A stretch of DNA of 64,000 nucleotides from Rhizobium leguminosarum (GTDB taxonomy: Bacteria; Pseudomonadota; Alphaproteobacteria; Rhizobiales; Rhizobiaceae), in NCBI RefSeq assembly GCF_017876795.1, contig NZ_JAGIOR010000005.1:62001-126000 (forward strand). The letters are read 5' to 3'. Shown here piece by piece: positions 35,263 to 45,730 of this stretch; position 1 is the stretch's first letter; each line of letters opens with the position of its first letter. The notes below the pieces were generated by a model, which had not been told where the DNA came from, searched no databases, and saw nothing but the letters and a program-made list of their open reading frames with translations. Both the position numbers and the translations under genes were made by a program.

Positions 35263-35385
35263 CTATTGCTTGATATTGAAGCGCCGTTCCGGGCCATAGG
35301 CCTTGACGAAACACTCGATAAGGTCGGCTTTGACGTTTGGCATAACGATCGTATGGGCAGGATCGCCCTGGCATGCGAGCCATCT
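35263..35385 (-). pseudogene. C-terminal end of an unknown gene upstream of the desaturase
   Basis: Minus strand ends with GDPAHTIVMPNVKADLIECF then VKAYGPERRFNIKQ and TAG, eight bases before the desaturase ATG. It was once the preceding gene of the unit. An IS21-type end replaces its 5' part at about 35386. I cannot name the family from ~40 residues. Confidence 0.55.
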
Positions 35386-35490
35386 CGGGAACAACCAGTC
35401 AGGCAATCGAGAACATTCGACTGAGGCAACGGCATTGTTCTTTGAGAACACTCTTGGTGTGAGGCACTACGGCGCCTCATCCTGATAGCC
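35386..35490 (-). repeat. IS21-type terminal repeat block (solo end, second copy)
   Basis: Reverse complement of 7086-7215 with about three quarters of bases in common, including ATCAGGATGAGGCGCC and three TGCCTCA-N-TGTTC repeats. No transposase attached. It faces the desaturase unit and could carry promoter activity. Confidence 0.65.
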
Positions 35491-35545
35491 GTCTGGGAGT
35501 CGCTTCTCCAAATCAGGCCGGATCGATGAAGCAGACGTCACCATC

Positions 35546-36718
35546 TTAGACAATGGTCGGCGAGGCCGCTTTCTCCGCACCTTCGCAGCGTCCGACGCGC
35601 GCGCGCAGACCCTCGATGGCGTCGTTCGGGAGGCCGGACTCCTCGGCCAATGCAAGTGCGGTGGCCGCACGCCGTTTCGCGTCCTGGAGATCACCAGACA
35701 TCAACATCGCGTCGACGATGGTCATACTCAGGTCACAAGCCATATTTGGATTGGGCGCCTCCCCGCTCAAGCGACGCTCGCCGGCCAGAAGGTATGCGAG
35801 GCCCGCATCGAGAAGGTCCCTCCCATCCGCGGCAAGGGTGTCGGTATCCTTGTCGATAGCAGCCCCGACCAGCATCTGGCCGACATCCAGATCGATGTGA
35901 CCGTCATCGGGTTTCGCGGATCTCACCCGGTGGTCCGCGTAGATGAGGGCGGCGGGCCGGTCGATATGGAGGAGGATCTGCAGTTTGCTGTCCCACCATT
36001 GACCCTCCAGTGCCGGATGTGCGGCGAAGGCTTCGTCGAAAGCCTCAATCATACCGCGCTGGTCCCCGGCTTTCGCTTTAGCGTGGAGGATATCCTCCAG
36101 AGCGAAACTTTCTCGGACCTTGTTGTTCTCCAGCGCAGACCGGTATTGTTTGGTATGCTCATCAAGATCCCATTCGCCTGACAGGATCATCGGAAGAATA
36201 TCATCTATCGATTGCGGATAGCCGATCCATGCGAGACGGCCAGTCCCATCGACGATGAAAGCTTTCGGGACTTCTCTGCTGTAGGATGCCTTCCACCAGT
36301 GGTTCGCGACCCAACCACCGTCCCGTTCCTGTCCGTTCTCAACCGGCCCGTCCGCGGCAACCATGTAGCCCATTTCGTCGCCCTTTTCCGCGACGAATTT
36401 CGCCACTTTTTCATCGTCATCGTTGATGGCGACGCCGATGATCTTCACGTCGGGAAAAGTCTTTTGCAACTGTGTGAGATGCGGGATCGTGTTGATGCAC
36501 GGGCGGCACCATGTGGCCCAGCACTCGATCACATAGACGGTGCCTGCATCGAACCTGTCGATCCCCGGTCCCTTCAAAACCGTTCCGAGCCGTAGCTCGG
36601 GGGCAAAATCGCCGATCAGCAATTCTTTCAATGGTATGTTCCTTTGAGCTTCGTCGGTGGGTTGCGATGGTGCCTCGAGGCGGACCGTCCTGTTTCGCGC
36701 ATCCGGCTTCGCCGGCAT
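35546..36718 (-). CDS. TlpA-like thioredoxin-fold protein with C-terminal helical repeat domain
   Basis: About 390 residues. Thioredoxin fold with active site ECWATWCRPC (Cys71 and Cys74 counting from the ATG at 36718), followed by VPKAFIVDGTGRLAWIGYP with the cis-Pro. The C-terminal ~190 residues (for example DLLDAGLAYLLAGERRLSGE) look like TPR-type helices. No signal peptide, so probably cytoplasmic. The start is uncertain: a TTG at 36631, eight bases after AAAGGA, begins exactly at the conserved domain (LKELLIGDFAPEL) and may be the true start. Upstream lies an IS3 remnant. It shares the fold and several phrases with the redoxin at 23818. Confidence 0.75.
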   Translation of the reverse strand: MPAKPDARNRTVRLEAPSQPTDEAQRNIPLKELLIGDFAPELRLGTVLKGPGIDRFDAGTVYVIECWATWCRPCINTIPHLTQLQKTFPDVKIIGVAINDDDEKVAKFVAEKGDEMGYMVAADGPVENGQERDGGWVANHWWKASYSREVPKAFIVDGTGRLAWIGYPQSIDDILPMILSGEWDLDEHTKQYRSALENNKVRESFALEDILHAKAKAGDQRGMIEAFDEAFAAHPALEGQWWDSKLQILLHIDRPAALIYADHRVRSAKPDDGHIDLDVGQMLVGAAIDKDTDTLAADGRDLLDAGLAYLLAGERRLSGEAPNPNMACDLSMTIVDAMLMSGDLQDAKRRAATALALAEESGLPNDAIEGLRARVGRCEGAEKAASPTIV

Positions 36719-36769
36719 CGCGGCGCTGTCTTCAGTGCGTGGCAGGATTTCTAGACGACTTATGTGGAA

Positions 36770-36885
36770 TTCCCATTGAGGTCGCATGGAGAGTCTATGG
36801 AGAGAGCTGGTCCGGGAGATCTGAAACTGGGATAAGTGGAATTTCTGCCTGACTTCGGCTTAGATGCCGGGAACAGGAGATGCCA
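36770..36885 (+). mobile_element. Repeat A end plus IS3-family 5' end remnant
   Basis: GGTCGCATGGAGAGTCTATG then GGGATAAGTGGAATTTCTGC and GCCGGGAACAGGAGATGCCA, matching the orfA end of the IS3 copy at 54421-55672. It is cut by an IS6 terminus after about 36886. Confidence 0.7.
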
Positions 36886-37412
36886 TGACGGTATTGCCAA
36901 GTTGTTTGTCATTGGATGCAAGGTGGCGCGAGCCCTGCTTTTTCAAGCGGTCATTTCTGCAGTGTAGTCGGACCACAGGCAGAAGGCATCTGCCCTGGCG
37001 TGTCGCCAGGAGCGGGCTGAGAGTTTGTATCGGCGGGGACGAAAGATGGTGTTTATCTGATCGTGGGCTGACAGGAAGCGTTGCGCTTGACGAGGCGATT
37101 TGAACCGCCCCATGATCTTCTCTCGCTTCCTCGTCTGACGGTGTGAGTTTTCAATGCTGTTGTTCAGGCCCTTGTGGGCCCGATGATCAGCATCTGGCGT
37201 CAGGTCTTGTATCGGCTTGATATAGCTGCGCAGCTTGTCCGTCACGACGACACGTCGTTCACCGAATTGCTTGACCAGCCTTGAGAAAAAACGCTTGGCA
37301 GCCTTGGTATTGCGGCGAGCTTGAACCAGAATGTCGAGCACGTCACCATCGGCGTCAATTGCCCGCCAAAGCCAGAATTTCTTTCCGCCGATCGTGATGA
37401 CAGGGTGAGTGG
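36886..37412 (-). mobile_element. IS6-family element, C-terminal part
   Basis: Terminus GGTATTGCCAAGTTGTTTGT at 36892. The minus-strand gene (36943-37412) reads VITIGGKKFWLWRAIDADGD, VVVTDKLRSYIKPIQDL and KGLNNSIENSHRQTRKREK, the catalytic core and C-terminus of an IS6 DDE transposase. The N-terminal ~60 residues are missing. Confidence 0.8.
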
Positions 37413-37507
37413 CGCAGGGGAGTTTCACCCCCACGCTCTCTCAGCTCGACTTTGTACAAAATCGGCTTTGATTTCGGGCTCTGCTGAGCTGCTCGGGTGA
37501 ATCAATT
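37413..37507 (+). mobile_element. IS701-type element, left part
   Basis: Short stretch between the IS6 fragment and IS66. It ends with AATCAATT (37500-37507), repeated at 40643-40650, where the IS701 gene continues. So this is the other side of the IS66 insertion site. Confidence 0.6.
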
Positions 37508-37573
37508 GTAAGCGCGACGAACTGGACACGGCGACTTCCGTTGACATTCCCGTTGGCATGACGGTGCTCGGTT

Positions 37574-38158
37574 TTAAAATTTCTGCTTTGCGCGCCGCGG
37601 CATGAAGTATTCTCGAATTTTGATGACGGCACCAGCGATCTGGATGAGCTCTGCCGGCGGCGTAACCTTTTTGGCGTCGCAGAGGGCGCGAATAGGAGCG
37701 ATGATATCACCGGTCACAGCATGTCCGCGGATAACCGGGTTCCATAGCCTAGGGGCGAACTCCGTTCCGAGGAGGAATCCGGTGTGCCAATCGAAGCTGT
37801 CGTGGGAATAGGTGATGTGACTGAAGCGTGGCCGATATTCTTCCGGCCTCTCCCCAAGGGTTGCCGATATGCGGTTATATTCGGCGACGATCGTCTGCAC
37901 GGCCCGGTGCTCCGTGGTTTCCATCGGCAAGGCCATGGCATCCTCGCCAGCGAACAGGGGTATCCATTGATAGGGGTTGATGAACTTCGGCCCGATGATC
38001 AACGCGGTGAGATAGCCATCCAGCCCGCTCATGCTCCACACCGGCGCCGCAGGACGCCGCCTGCGAATGAAGGCCTCGAATGCTTCATCGTCAAGCTTCG
38101 GCCGCGCTGTTGCCGCCTGCGCTGGGCTGATTGAAGTGGTTTGGGTGGGCTTTGTCAT
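37574..38158 (-). CDS. UPF0149 (YecA-type) passenger protein of IS66
   Basis: 194 residues (VWSMSGLDGYLTALIIGPKF, WHTGFLLGTEF), the UPF0149/YgfB family that often follows tnpC in rhizobial IS66 elements. It starts inside the end of tnpC (four-base overlap). Role in transposition unknown. The C-terminal zinc-binding SEC-C motif seen in some relatives is absent. Confidence 0.8.
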   Translation of the reverse strand: MTKPTQTTSISPAQAATARPKLDDEAFEAFIRRRRPAAPVWSMSGLDGYLTALIIGPKFINPYQWIPLFAGEDAMALPMETTEHRAVQTIVAEYNRISATLGERPEEYRPRFSHITYSHDSFDWHTGFLLGTEFAPRLWNPVIRGHAVTGDIIAPIRALCDAKKVTPPAELIQIAGAVIKIREYFMPRRAKQKF

Positions 38159-39744
38159 GCGGCAACCTGATGGCGCTCTGTTTTCCAGTTCCAGGGAAGC
38201 AGCGTATCGAGCTGGTTGATCGTGGTGCTTCCCGAGACGATCCGTTCGAGGACATCGGCAAGCCAGGCGTGTGGATCGAGGCCGTTGAGTTTGGCGGAGT
38301 TGACCAGCGAGGCCAGAACCGCGAAGGTCTCGCCACCCTTCACATTGCCCACGAACATCGAATTCTTTCTCGTCAGGGCAACGGACTTCATCGAACGTTC
38401 CACGATGTTGGAGTCTACCTCGATTGTCCCGTCGTCAAGGAAAGCGGTGAGACCTGTCCAGTGCGTCAACGTGTAATTGATGGCCTTGGCCAGAGCGGAC
38501 TGGGTCGAGATGTCATTCTTCAGTTCAAGCAGGCGGGTCTTTATCTGACGCATGACAGGGGCTGAGTGGATCTGCCGGGCATTCTGGCGCTCCATGGCGC
38601 CTTGGCCCCTGATCTCCTGTTCGATCCTGTAAATCTCGGCCAACATCGAGACGATCGTGAGCGCCTCCGACGACCCGGTCAGCTTGACCACATCAACGAA
38701 TTTGCGCCGTGCGTGGGCAAGACAGAAGGCCAGTCTTAAACGGCTGGAATTGCTTTTGCCGCGATGTCTGGCAAGCGTTTTGTAGGCTGTATATCCATCT
38801 ACCTGAAGGATGCCGTTGAAGGACGCCAACTGACGCTCTGCCTCACGGGCGCTGCGGCTCTCGGAGAAGATATAGCCGACCGCTGGCGGGGCGGGTCCAT
38901 TCCAGGGGCGGTCATCGATGGCCTGTGCCCAGAGCTGACAGACTTTCGTTCGCTTTCGCCCCGGATCGAGCCGCGGCAACCGCGTCTCGTCGGAAAATAC
39001 CCTTGGCTGTGAGCGAATGAAGGCCAGCAGCCTGTCGTAAAGAGGCTTGAGCCACCAGGCAACGCGCGCCACCCAGACGCTGAGCGTTCCACGATCGAGA
39101 CTGACGCCATAGCCTGCGAAGATCTGTGTCTGCCGATAGAGCGGCAGGTGCCAGGCGAATTTGGAAACGACGATGTGAGCGGCCAAGGCAGTCGTCGCCA
39201 TACCGCCGTCCATGAAGCGTGCCGGTGCGGAAGCTTGAACGACGCCATTCTCGCAGGCCCGGCAGGCGTAGCGGGGGCGAATGGTCCGTCTGACGCGCAA
39301 GATGGCTGGTACGACATCCAGCGCCTCGCTTGTGGTCTCCCCGATGCAATGCAGCCCGCCTCCGCAACAGGAGCAGGTACGACTTTCCGGCTCAACGACG
39401 ACGTCATATCGTGGCAGGTGTTTGGGAAGAAAGCCGATATTGCGCGCCGCGGACGGCCTGCGTCGCAAACCTTGCTCGCCGCCGTCAGGCCGATCGTCGT
39501 TAGCGGCAACCGGGACAGTCGAAAGATCGCCAAGATCAAAGCTCGCCTGTGCCGGATCGATGCTCGAAAGCATCTCCGATCTGGCGCCATGGATCAACCG
39601 CTTAAGGCTGGCGACTTCCTCCTGAAGGTCGGCTATCCGGGCATCGCGGACCAGAACCATACGGCTCAGTTGCTCGACGTCCTGCGGGAGTTGATCGGTT
39701 GGAAGAGACATGCCGAAACCTACCATACCGGCATGGATCTTCAA
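38155..39744 (-). CDS. IS66 TnpC transposase
   Basis: 529-residue DDE transposase. N-terminal leucine-zipper (RMVLVRDARIADLQEEVASL), zinc finger (ESRTCSCCGGGLHCIGE), then the catalytic core with the first Asp in RVFSDETRLPRLDPG, second Asp in GILQVDGYTAYK and Glu in DNIVERSMKSVALTRKN-type helix. Full length and intact. Confidence 0.93.
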   Translation of the reverse strand: MKIHAGMVGFGMSLPTDQLPQDVEQLSRMVLVRDARIADLQEEVASLKRLIHGARSEMLSSIDPAQASFDLGDLSTVPVAANDDRPDGGEQGLRRRPSAARNIGFLPKHLPRYDVVVEPESRTCSCCGGGLHCIGETTSEALDVVPAILRVRRTIRPRYACRACENGVVQASAPARFMDGGMATTALAAHIVVSKFAWHLPLYRQTQIFAGYGVSLDRGTLSVWVARVAWWLKPLYDRLLAFIRSQPRVFSDETRLPRLDPGRKRTKVCQLWAQAIDDRPWNGPAPPAVGYIFSESRSAREAERQLASFNGILQVDGYTAYKTLARHRGKSNSSRLRLAFCLAHARRKFVDVVKLTGSSEALTIVSMLAEIYRIEQEIRGQGAMERQNARQIHSAPVMRQIKTRLLELKNDISTQSALAKAINYTLTHWTGLTAFLDDGTIEVDSNIVERSMKSVALTRKNSMFVGNVKGGETFAVLASLVNSAKLNGLDPHAWLADVLERIVSGSTTINQLDTLLPWNWKTERHQVAA

Positions 39745-39759
39745 GCAAATACAATGGGA

Positions 39760-40110
39760 TCAAGCGGCTTTCGTAGGCCGCTTTACGGGTTCTCGCTGAA
39801 CTCGTGTCCAGTCCAGCCCGGCAACGAGCAGGTTGAACTGTTCCGGGGACATGCAGATCGCGTCGTCCTTTACGGGCGGGAAGACGAACTTGCCGCTCTC
39901 CAGCCACTTCGTCGATAAGATCATGCCGGACCCATCCCAGTAAATACAGCGCAGCCGGTCGCGACGTTTGGCCCGGAAAACAAAAACATCGCCGCAATAA
40001 GGATCGGCAGCAAGTGCCGCCGCCACCAACGCGACAAGGCCGTTCATGCCGCGCCGGAAATCGACCGGCTGCGTCGCCATCAAGATGCGAAGCCCCCTCG
40101 CACCGATCAC
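39760..40110 (-). CDS. IS66 TnpB
   Basis: 116 residues with the family's typical start (MIGARGLRILMATQPVDFRR) and core GDVFVFRAKRRDRLRCIYWD. Required with TnpA and TnpC for IS66 transposition; exact role unknown. Start overlaps the tnpA stop by four bases. Confidence 0.92.
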   Translation of the reverse strand: MIGARGLRILMATQPVDFRRGMNGLVALVAAALAADPYCGDVFVFRAKRRDRLRCIYWDGSGMILSTKWLESGKFVFPPVKDDAICMSPEQFNLLVAGLDWTRVQREPVKRPTKAA

Positions 40111-40562
40111 CGCTTGCCCCGCAGCGCCGATACCACCGCCTGTGCCAGCTCTGGAGCGACATTGCCGCTCATGACCATACGCCCGCCGCCAAGCTCGATC
40201 TCGATGCGGCCCGCAGCAAGATCGGGCCGGTTGTCGGCGCTCTGCGCCTCAATCACGTCCTCCGAAATCGTCACCGGAACGAAAACCGGAACATCCAGTT
40301 CTCTACCGCCGCGCCTGCCAACCGGTAGGCCCGCAGCCTTCCGCCACTTGTTCAGAAGCCCGCGATTAACACCGTATCGGCGCGCTACCCGCGAAATGTT
40401 CACACCGGGCTCGGCACATGCCAGCAGTATCTCGTCTTTCTCTTCCGGCAACCAGTCCCGTCGCCGACGGTCACCGGTGATCACTTCAACCCGGCGGTAG
40501 CTTTCCTGGTGCCTGGCTTCAAGCCTGGCTCTGAGCATGGCACTATCGTTCTCGTCGTCCAT
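40107..40562 (-). CDS. IS66 TnpA
   Basis: 151 residues from MDDENDSAML. Helix-turn-helix of the IS66 accessory protein: WLPEEKDEILLACAEPGVNI then SRVARRYGVNRGLLNKWRK. ATG at 40562, behind AAAGGG; an upstream in-frame ATG at 40598 is less likely. Intact. Confidence 0.88.
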   Translation of the reverse strand: MDDENDSAMLRARLEARHQESYRRVEVITGDRRRRDWLPEEKDEILLACAEPGVNISRVARRYGVNRGLLNKWRKAAGLPVGRRGGRELDVPVFVPVTISEDVIEAQSADNRPDLAAGRIEIELGGGRMVMSGNVAPELAQAVVSALRGKR

Positions 40563-40642
40563 CAAATCGCCCTTCCAAATCGAAAGGCAGATTCTCAAGT
40601 CTCAACCGAAACAAGAAAAGGTGGGATGTTCGTGGCGCTCAC

Positions 40643-41132
40643 AATCAATTTGCCGCAGTTTGCGTCTCTTGCTCCAGCGGTTCTATCGGATTCCAACCGA
40701 TGGATGAGCAAATCTCCTGATCGCAGAAATAACCTGTGCGACGCGGTTCCTCACATCCTTCGCCAATGGCTTTCGCCATTTCGTGTCTGGTTTACCACGC
40801 CGAGTTGGGACCATCTTCTGGTCCTCGTGATGGGTGCGATCCTTTCTCCCGGCAAGCGAACCGTCACGGCCTGTTTGCGGATCACCGGTCGAGCAGAGAC
40901 CAGCAATTTCGCCGCCTATCATCAACTCCTCAACCGCGCCCGCTGGAACCCCCGCCTGTTGTCGGCACGGCTGCTGTCGGTCATCGTTGAACGGCTCGTG
41001 CCCGACGGCCCCGTCGTGATCGGCATGGACGATACAATGGGCGATGATCTCAGCGGGAAAGCGATGGCGGCGGTTGAGTGGGTCACGCTCCGTCATAGCC
41101 CGTCATCGCACATCGGTACCACGCCTCGTTAA
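40643..41132 (+). pseudogene. IS701-family transposase fragment
   Basis: Reads INLPQFASLAPAVLSDSNRW, then ILSPGKRTVTACLRITGRAE and VVIGMDDTMGDDL, the N-terminal and first catalytic region of IS701-type transposases. The 3' two-thirds are missing: it stops at the end of the gibberellin operon, whose last gene overlaps it by a few bases. The 5' side is interrupted by IS66. Confidence 0.7.
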
Positions 41133-42184
41133 GTTGACAATGCTTGCCGATATGCCGAAGGCAACAAGCGCGCCTGACGCAACGCCGCCAGATCAGCCGA
41201 GCCGGTGCAGAAGCAGGCGACGGCCAACTGACGGATGACGATCTCGAAATGCGCAACAACCGCCTCGGTGGATACGGTTGCCGCCCCCAGCACCCCGGCG
41301 GCCTGCCCTGCGATGTCTGCGCCCAGGCGGATGGCCTTGGCCACGTCGACGCCGTCGCGGATCCCGCCCGACGCGATCAACTTCACCCTTGGCAGCGCCC
41401 GACGTACGGCCTTCACGCTGGCCGGGGTCGGAATCCCCCAGTCGGCAAACGCCATTGCCATTGCACGGTCGGCAGTACCGCGGGCGCGCTCGCCCTCCAC
41501 CGCGGCCCAATTGGTGCCGCCGGCGCCGGCGACATCGATCACCGCCACGCCCGCCTCGACGAGCGCACAGGCCACCGAGGCTGACAGGCCCGACCCCACT
41601 TCCTTGGCCACGATCGGCACGCCAACGCTGCGCGCGGCGCGGGCGATCCGCGCCAGGACGCCGCGCCAGTCACGGTCGCCCTCCGGCTGGACCGCTTCCT
41701 GCAGCGGGTTAAGATGGACAATGAGGGCATCGGCCTCCAGAGCATCCACCGCCCGGAGCGCCAGGTCCAGGCCGTCGGCCTCGCGCAGTTGCGCCGCGCC
41801 GATATTGGCCAGCAAGGGAATGTCTGGGGCCATGCGGCGCAGCGCGCGTGTCAGCCCCTGAGAGTTGCGGGATTGCAGGCTCACGCGCTGCGAACCGACG
41901 CACATGGCAATCCCCAAGGCTTGTGCTGCCTCGCTCAGATGGCGGTTGATGGCTTCAGCGCGATGCGTGCCACCGGTCATGGAGCTGATCAGCAGCGGCG
42001 CGCGTAAAGTCTTGCCCAGCAGCGAGGCCCGGAGGTCGATCTGAGTCAGGTTCAACTCGGGCAAAGCACAGTGTTCGAAACGGACGTGATCCCAGCCGCT
42101 GGGGACCGTGAGCGACGCCGCTCGCCAATTAAGCACGATGTCCAGATGGTCGTCCTTACGCCGGCTCAGGTCGGTGTAGCTCAT
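41129..42184 (-). CDS. idi: Type 2 isopentenyl-diphosphate isomerase (FMN)
   Basis: 351 residues. FMN-dependent isomerase that interconverts IPP and DMAPP, feeding the diterpene pathway. TIM-barrel features: [10 protein letters not shown] (near 65-74), [10 protein letters not shown], and the glycine-rich phosphate site [18 protein letters not shown]. The ATG at 42182-42184 follows GGAGGAG. Last gene of the gibberellin operon, 63 bases after ks. Its stop lies on the junction with an IS701 fragment, so the last few residues may not be native. Confidence 0.92.
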   Translation of the reverse strand: MSYTDLSRRKDDHLDIVLNWRAASLTVPSGWDHVRFEHCALPELNLTQIDLRASLLGKTLRAPLLISSMTGGTHRAEAINRHLSEAAQALGIAMCVGSQRVSLQSRNSQGLTRALRRMAPDIPLLANIGAAQLREADGLDLALRAVDALEADALIVHLNPLQEAVQPEGDRDWRGVLARIARAARSVGVPIVAKEVGSGLSASVACALVEAGVAVIDVAGAGGTNWAAVEGERARGTADRAMAMAFADWGIPTPASVKAVRRALPRVKLIASGGIRDGVDVAKAIRLGADIAGQAAGVLGAATVSTEAVVAHFEIVIRQLAVACFCTGSADLAALRQARLLPSAYRQALST

Positions 42185-42247
42185 GCTCGCTCCTCCCGCC
42201 GAATGGGATGGCACTGGCGACAGCGCCCGCCGCAGTCTCCTGCGCGT

Positions 42248-44694
<2,447 letters not shown>

Positions 44695-44724
44695 GCGGGA
44701 TGTTCCTTCTGCAGACGGGCGCGC

Positions 44725-45642
44725 TCATGCGGATGGAGTGTACTTGATCAGATAAGCGTTGGCCCGCTGCAGCATCTGCGCCAACTGTCGCGCACGCGGC
44801 CCCAGCGGGGCTATAGCCTCCCCGGCGTCGTGCAATAGATCCAGCGCGTACTTGCGCGCTTCCTGCAGGCCCATGATCGAAGCGCACGTCGGCTTCTGCG
44901 CCGCCGCGTCCTTACCGGGGGTCTTGCCCAGTGTCGCGGAATCCGCTGTCGCGTCGAGAATGTCGTCGACCACCTGCAAGGCCAGGCCGAGACAGGCGCC
45001 ATAGCAATCGAGCGCATCGTACAGTTCGGCGTGAGCGGCATCCTCCGCGATTGCGCATAGCGCCCCCATGCGAACGGACGCGCGAACGAGCGCTCCGGTC
45101 TTCATCCGGTGCATCGCTACTATCCTGTCCAGCTTGACCTGCTTTCCGACCAGCGACAAGTCCACAGCCTGCCCGCCTGCGGCACCCTCAGCCGACACCG
45201 CCTGCGCCAGTTCGCGCACGAGAGCGATACGATTGTCGCTAGCCGCATCCAGGCTCGCCAGGGTCCGGAAGGCGTGCGCCTGCAGCGCATCGCCGACCAG
45301 GATTGCAGTGGCTTCGCCGAACTTGACGTGCACGGTCGGGAGGCCGCGGCGGAGCACGTCGTTGTCCATCGCGGGCAGGTCGTCATGGACCAGGGTACAG
45401 GCGTGCATCATCTCGATGGCGGCGCCGACGTCATCGAGCAGGTGCGCCGGTGTGTCGCCCAGTGCACCGGCAGCCAGACAAAGCAACGCGCGGGTGCGCT
45501 TCCCGCCTTGCAAGGTGGCGTAGCGCATTGCCGCCATCAGCTCGGTCTCGCCGTCGCCTTCGGCGCAGAGAAGACGCGCCAGCGCCTGTTCGACCCGCTT
45601 TGCGTCGTTGTGTAGTGTGGAATCGGCCTGCATGTTGTTCAT
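44725..45642 (-). CDS. ggps: Geranylgeranyl diphosphate synthase
   Basis: 305-residue trans-isoprenyl diphosphate synthase that makes the C20 precursor of gibberellin. First Asp-rich motif in LVHDDLPAMDND (Asp87-Asp93) and second in LQVVDDILDATAD, with the substrate-binding GGKRTRALL. Start either at 45642 (MNNM) or at 45633 (MQAD); AAGGA is better spaced for the second. 88 bases after cyp117. Confidence 0.94.
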   Translation of the reverse strand: MNNMQADSTLHNDAKRVEQALARLLCAEGDGETELMAAMRYATLQGGKRTRALLCLAAGALGDTPAHLLDDVGAAIEMMHACTLVHDDLPAMDNDVLRRGLPTVHVKFGEATAILVGDALQAHAFRTLASLDAASDNRIALVRELAQAVSAEGAAGGQAVDLSLVGKQVKLDRIVAMHRMKTGALVRASVRMGALCAIAEDAAHAELYDALDCYGACLGLALQVVDDILDATADSATLGKTPGKDAAAQKPTCASIMGLQEARKYALDLLHDAGEAIAPLGPRARQLAQMLQRANAYLIKYTPSA

Positions 45643-45730
45643 GTCCTTTTGTCTGACAGGAGACGGCCACTGCGAGCCGCGCGGTTTTGCTGGCATCGCT
45701 GCCTCGCCACGCGGGCCATGCGATGCCGGC

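Larger units (their letters stand above)
37508..40642 (-). mobile_element. Complete IS66-family element with 8-bp target duplication
   Basis: Ends GTAAGCGCGACGAAC (left) and, inverted, GTGAGCGCCACGAAC (right). The flanks carry AATCAATT at 37500-37507 and again at 40643-40650, a perfect 8-bp duplication as expected for IS66. It contains tnpA, tnpB, tnpC and a UPF0149 gene, all open. The most recent-looking insertion in the window. Confidence 0.95.

Noticed and set aside
35546..36787. Start of the TlpA-like protein at the ATG 36787
   Set aside because: That ATG lies within repeat/IS3-remnant sequence; 36718 or the TTG at 36631 fits the protein better.
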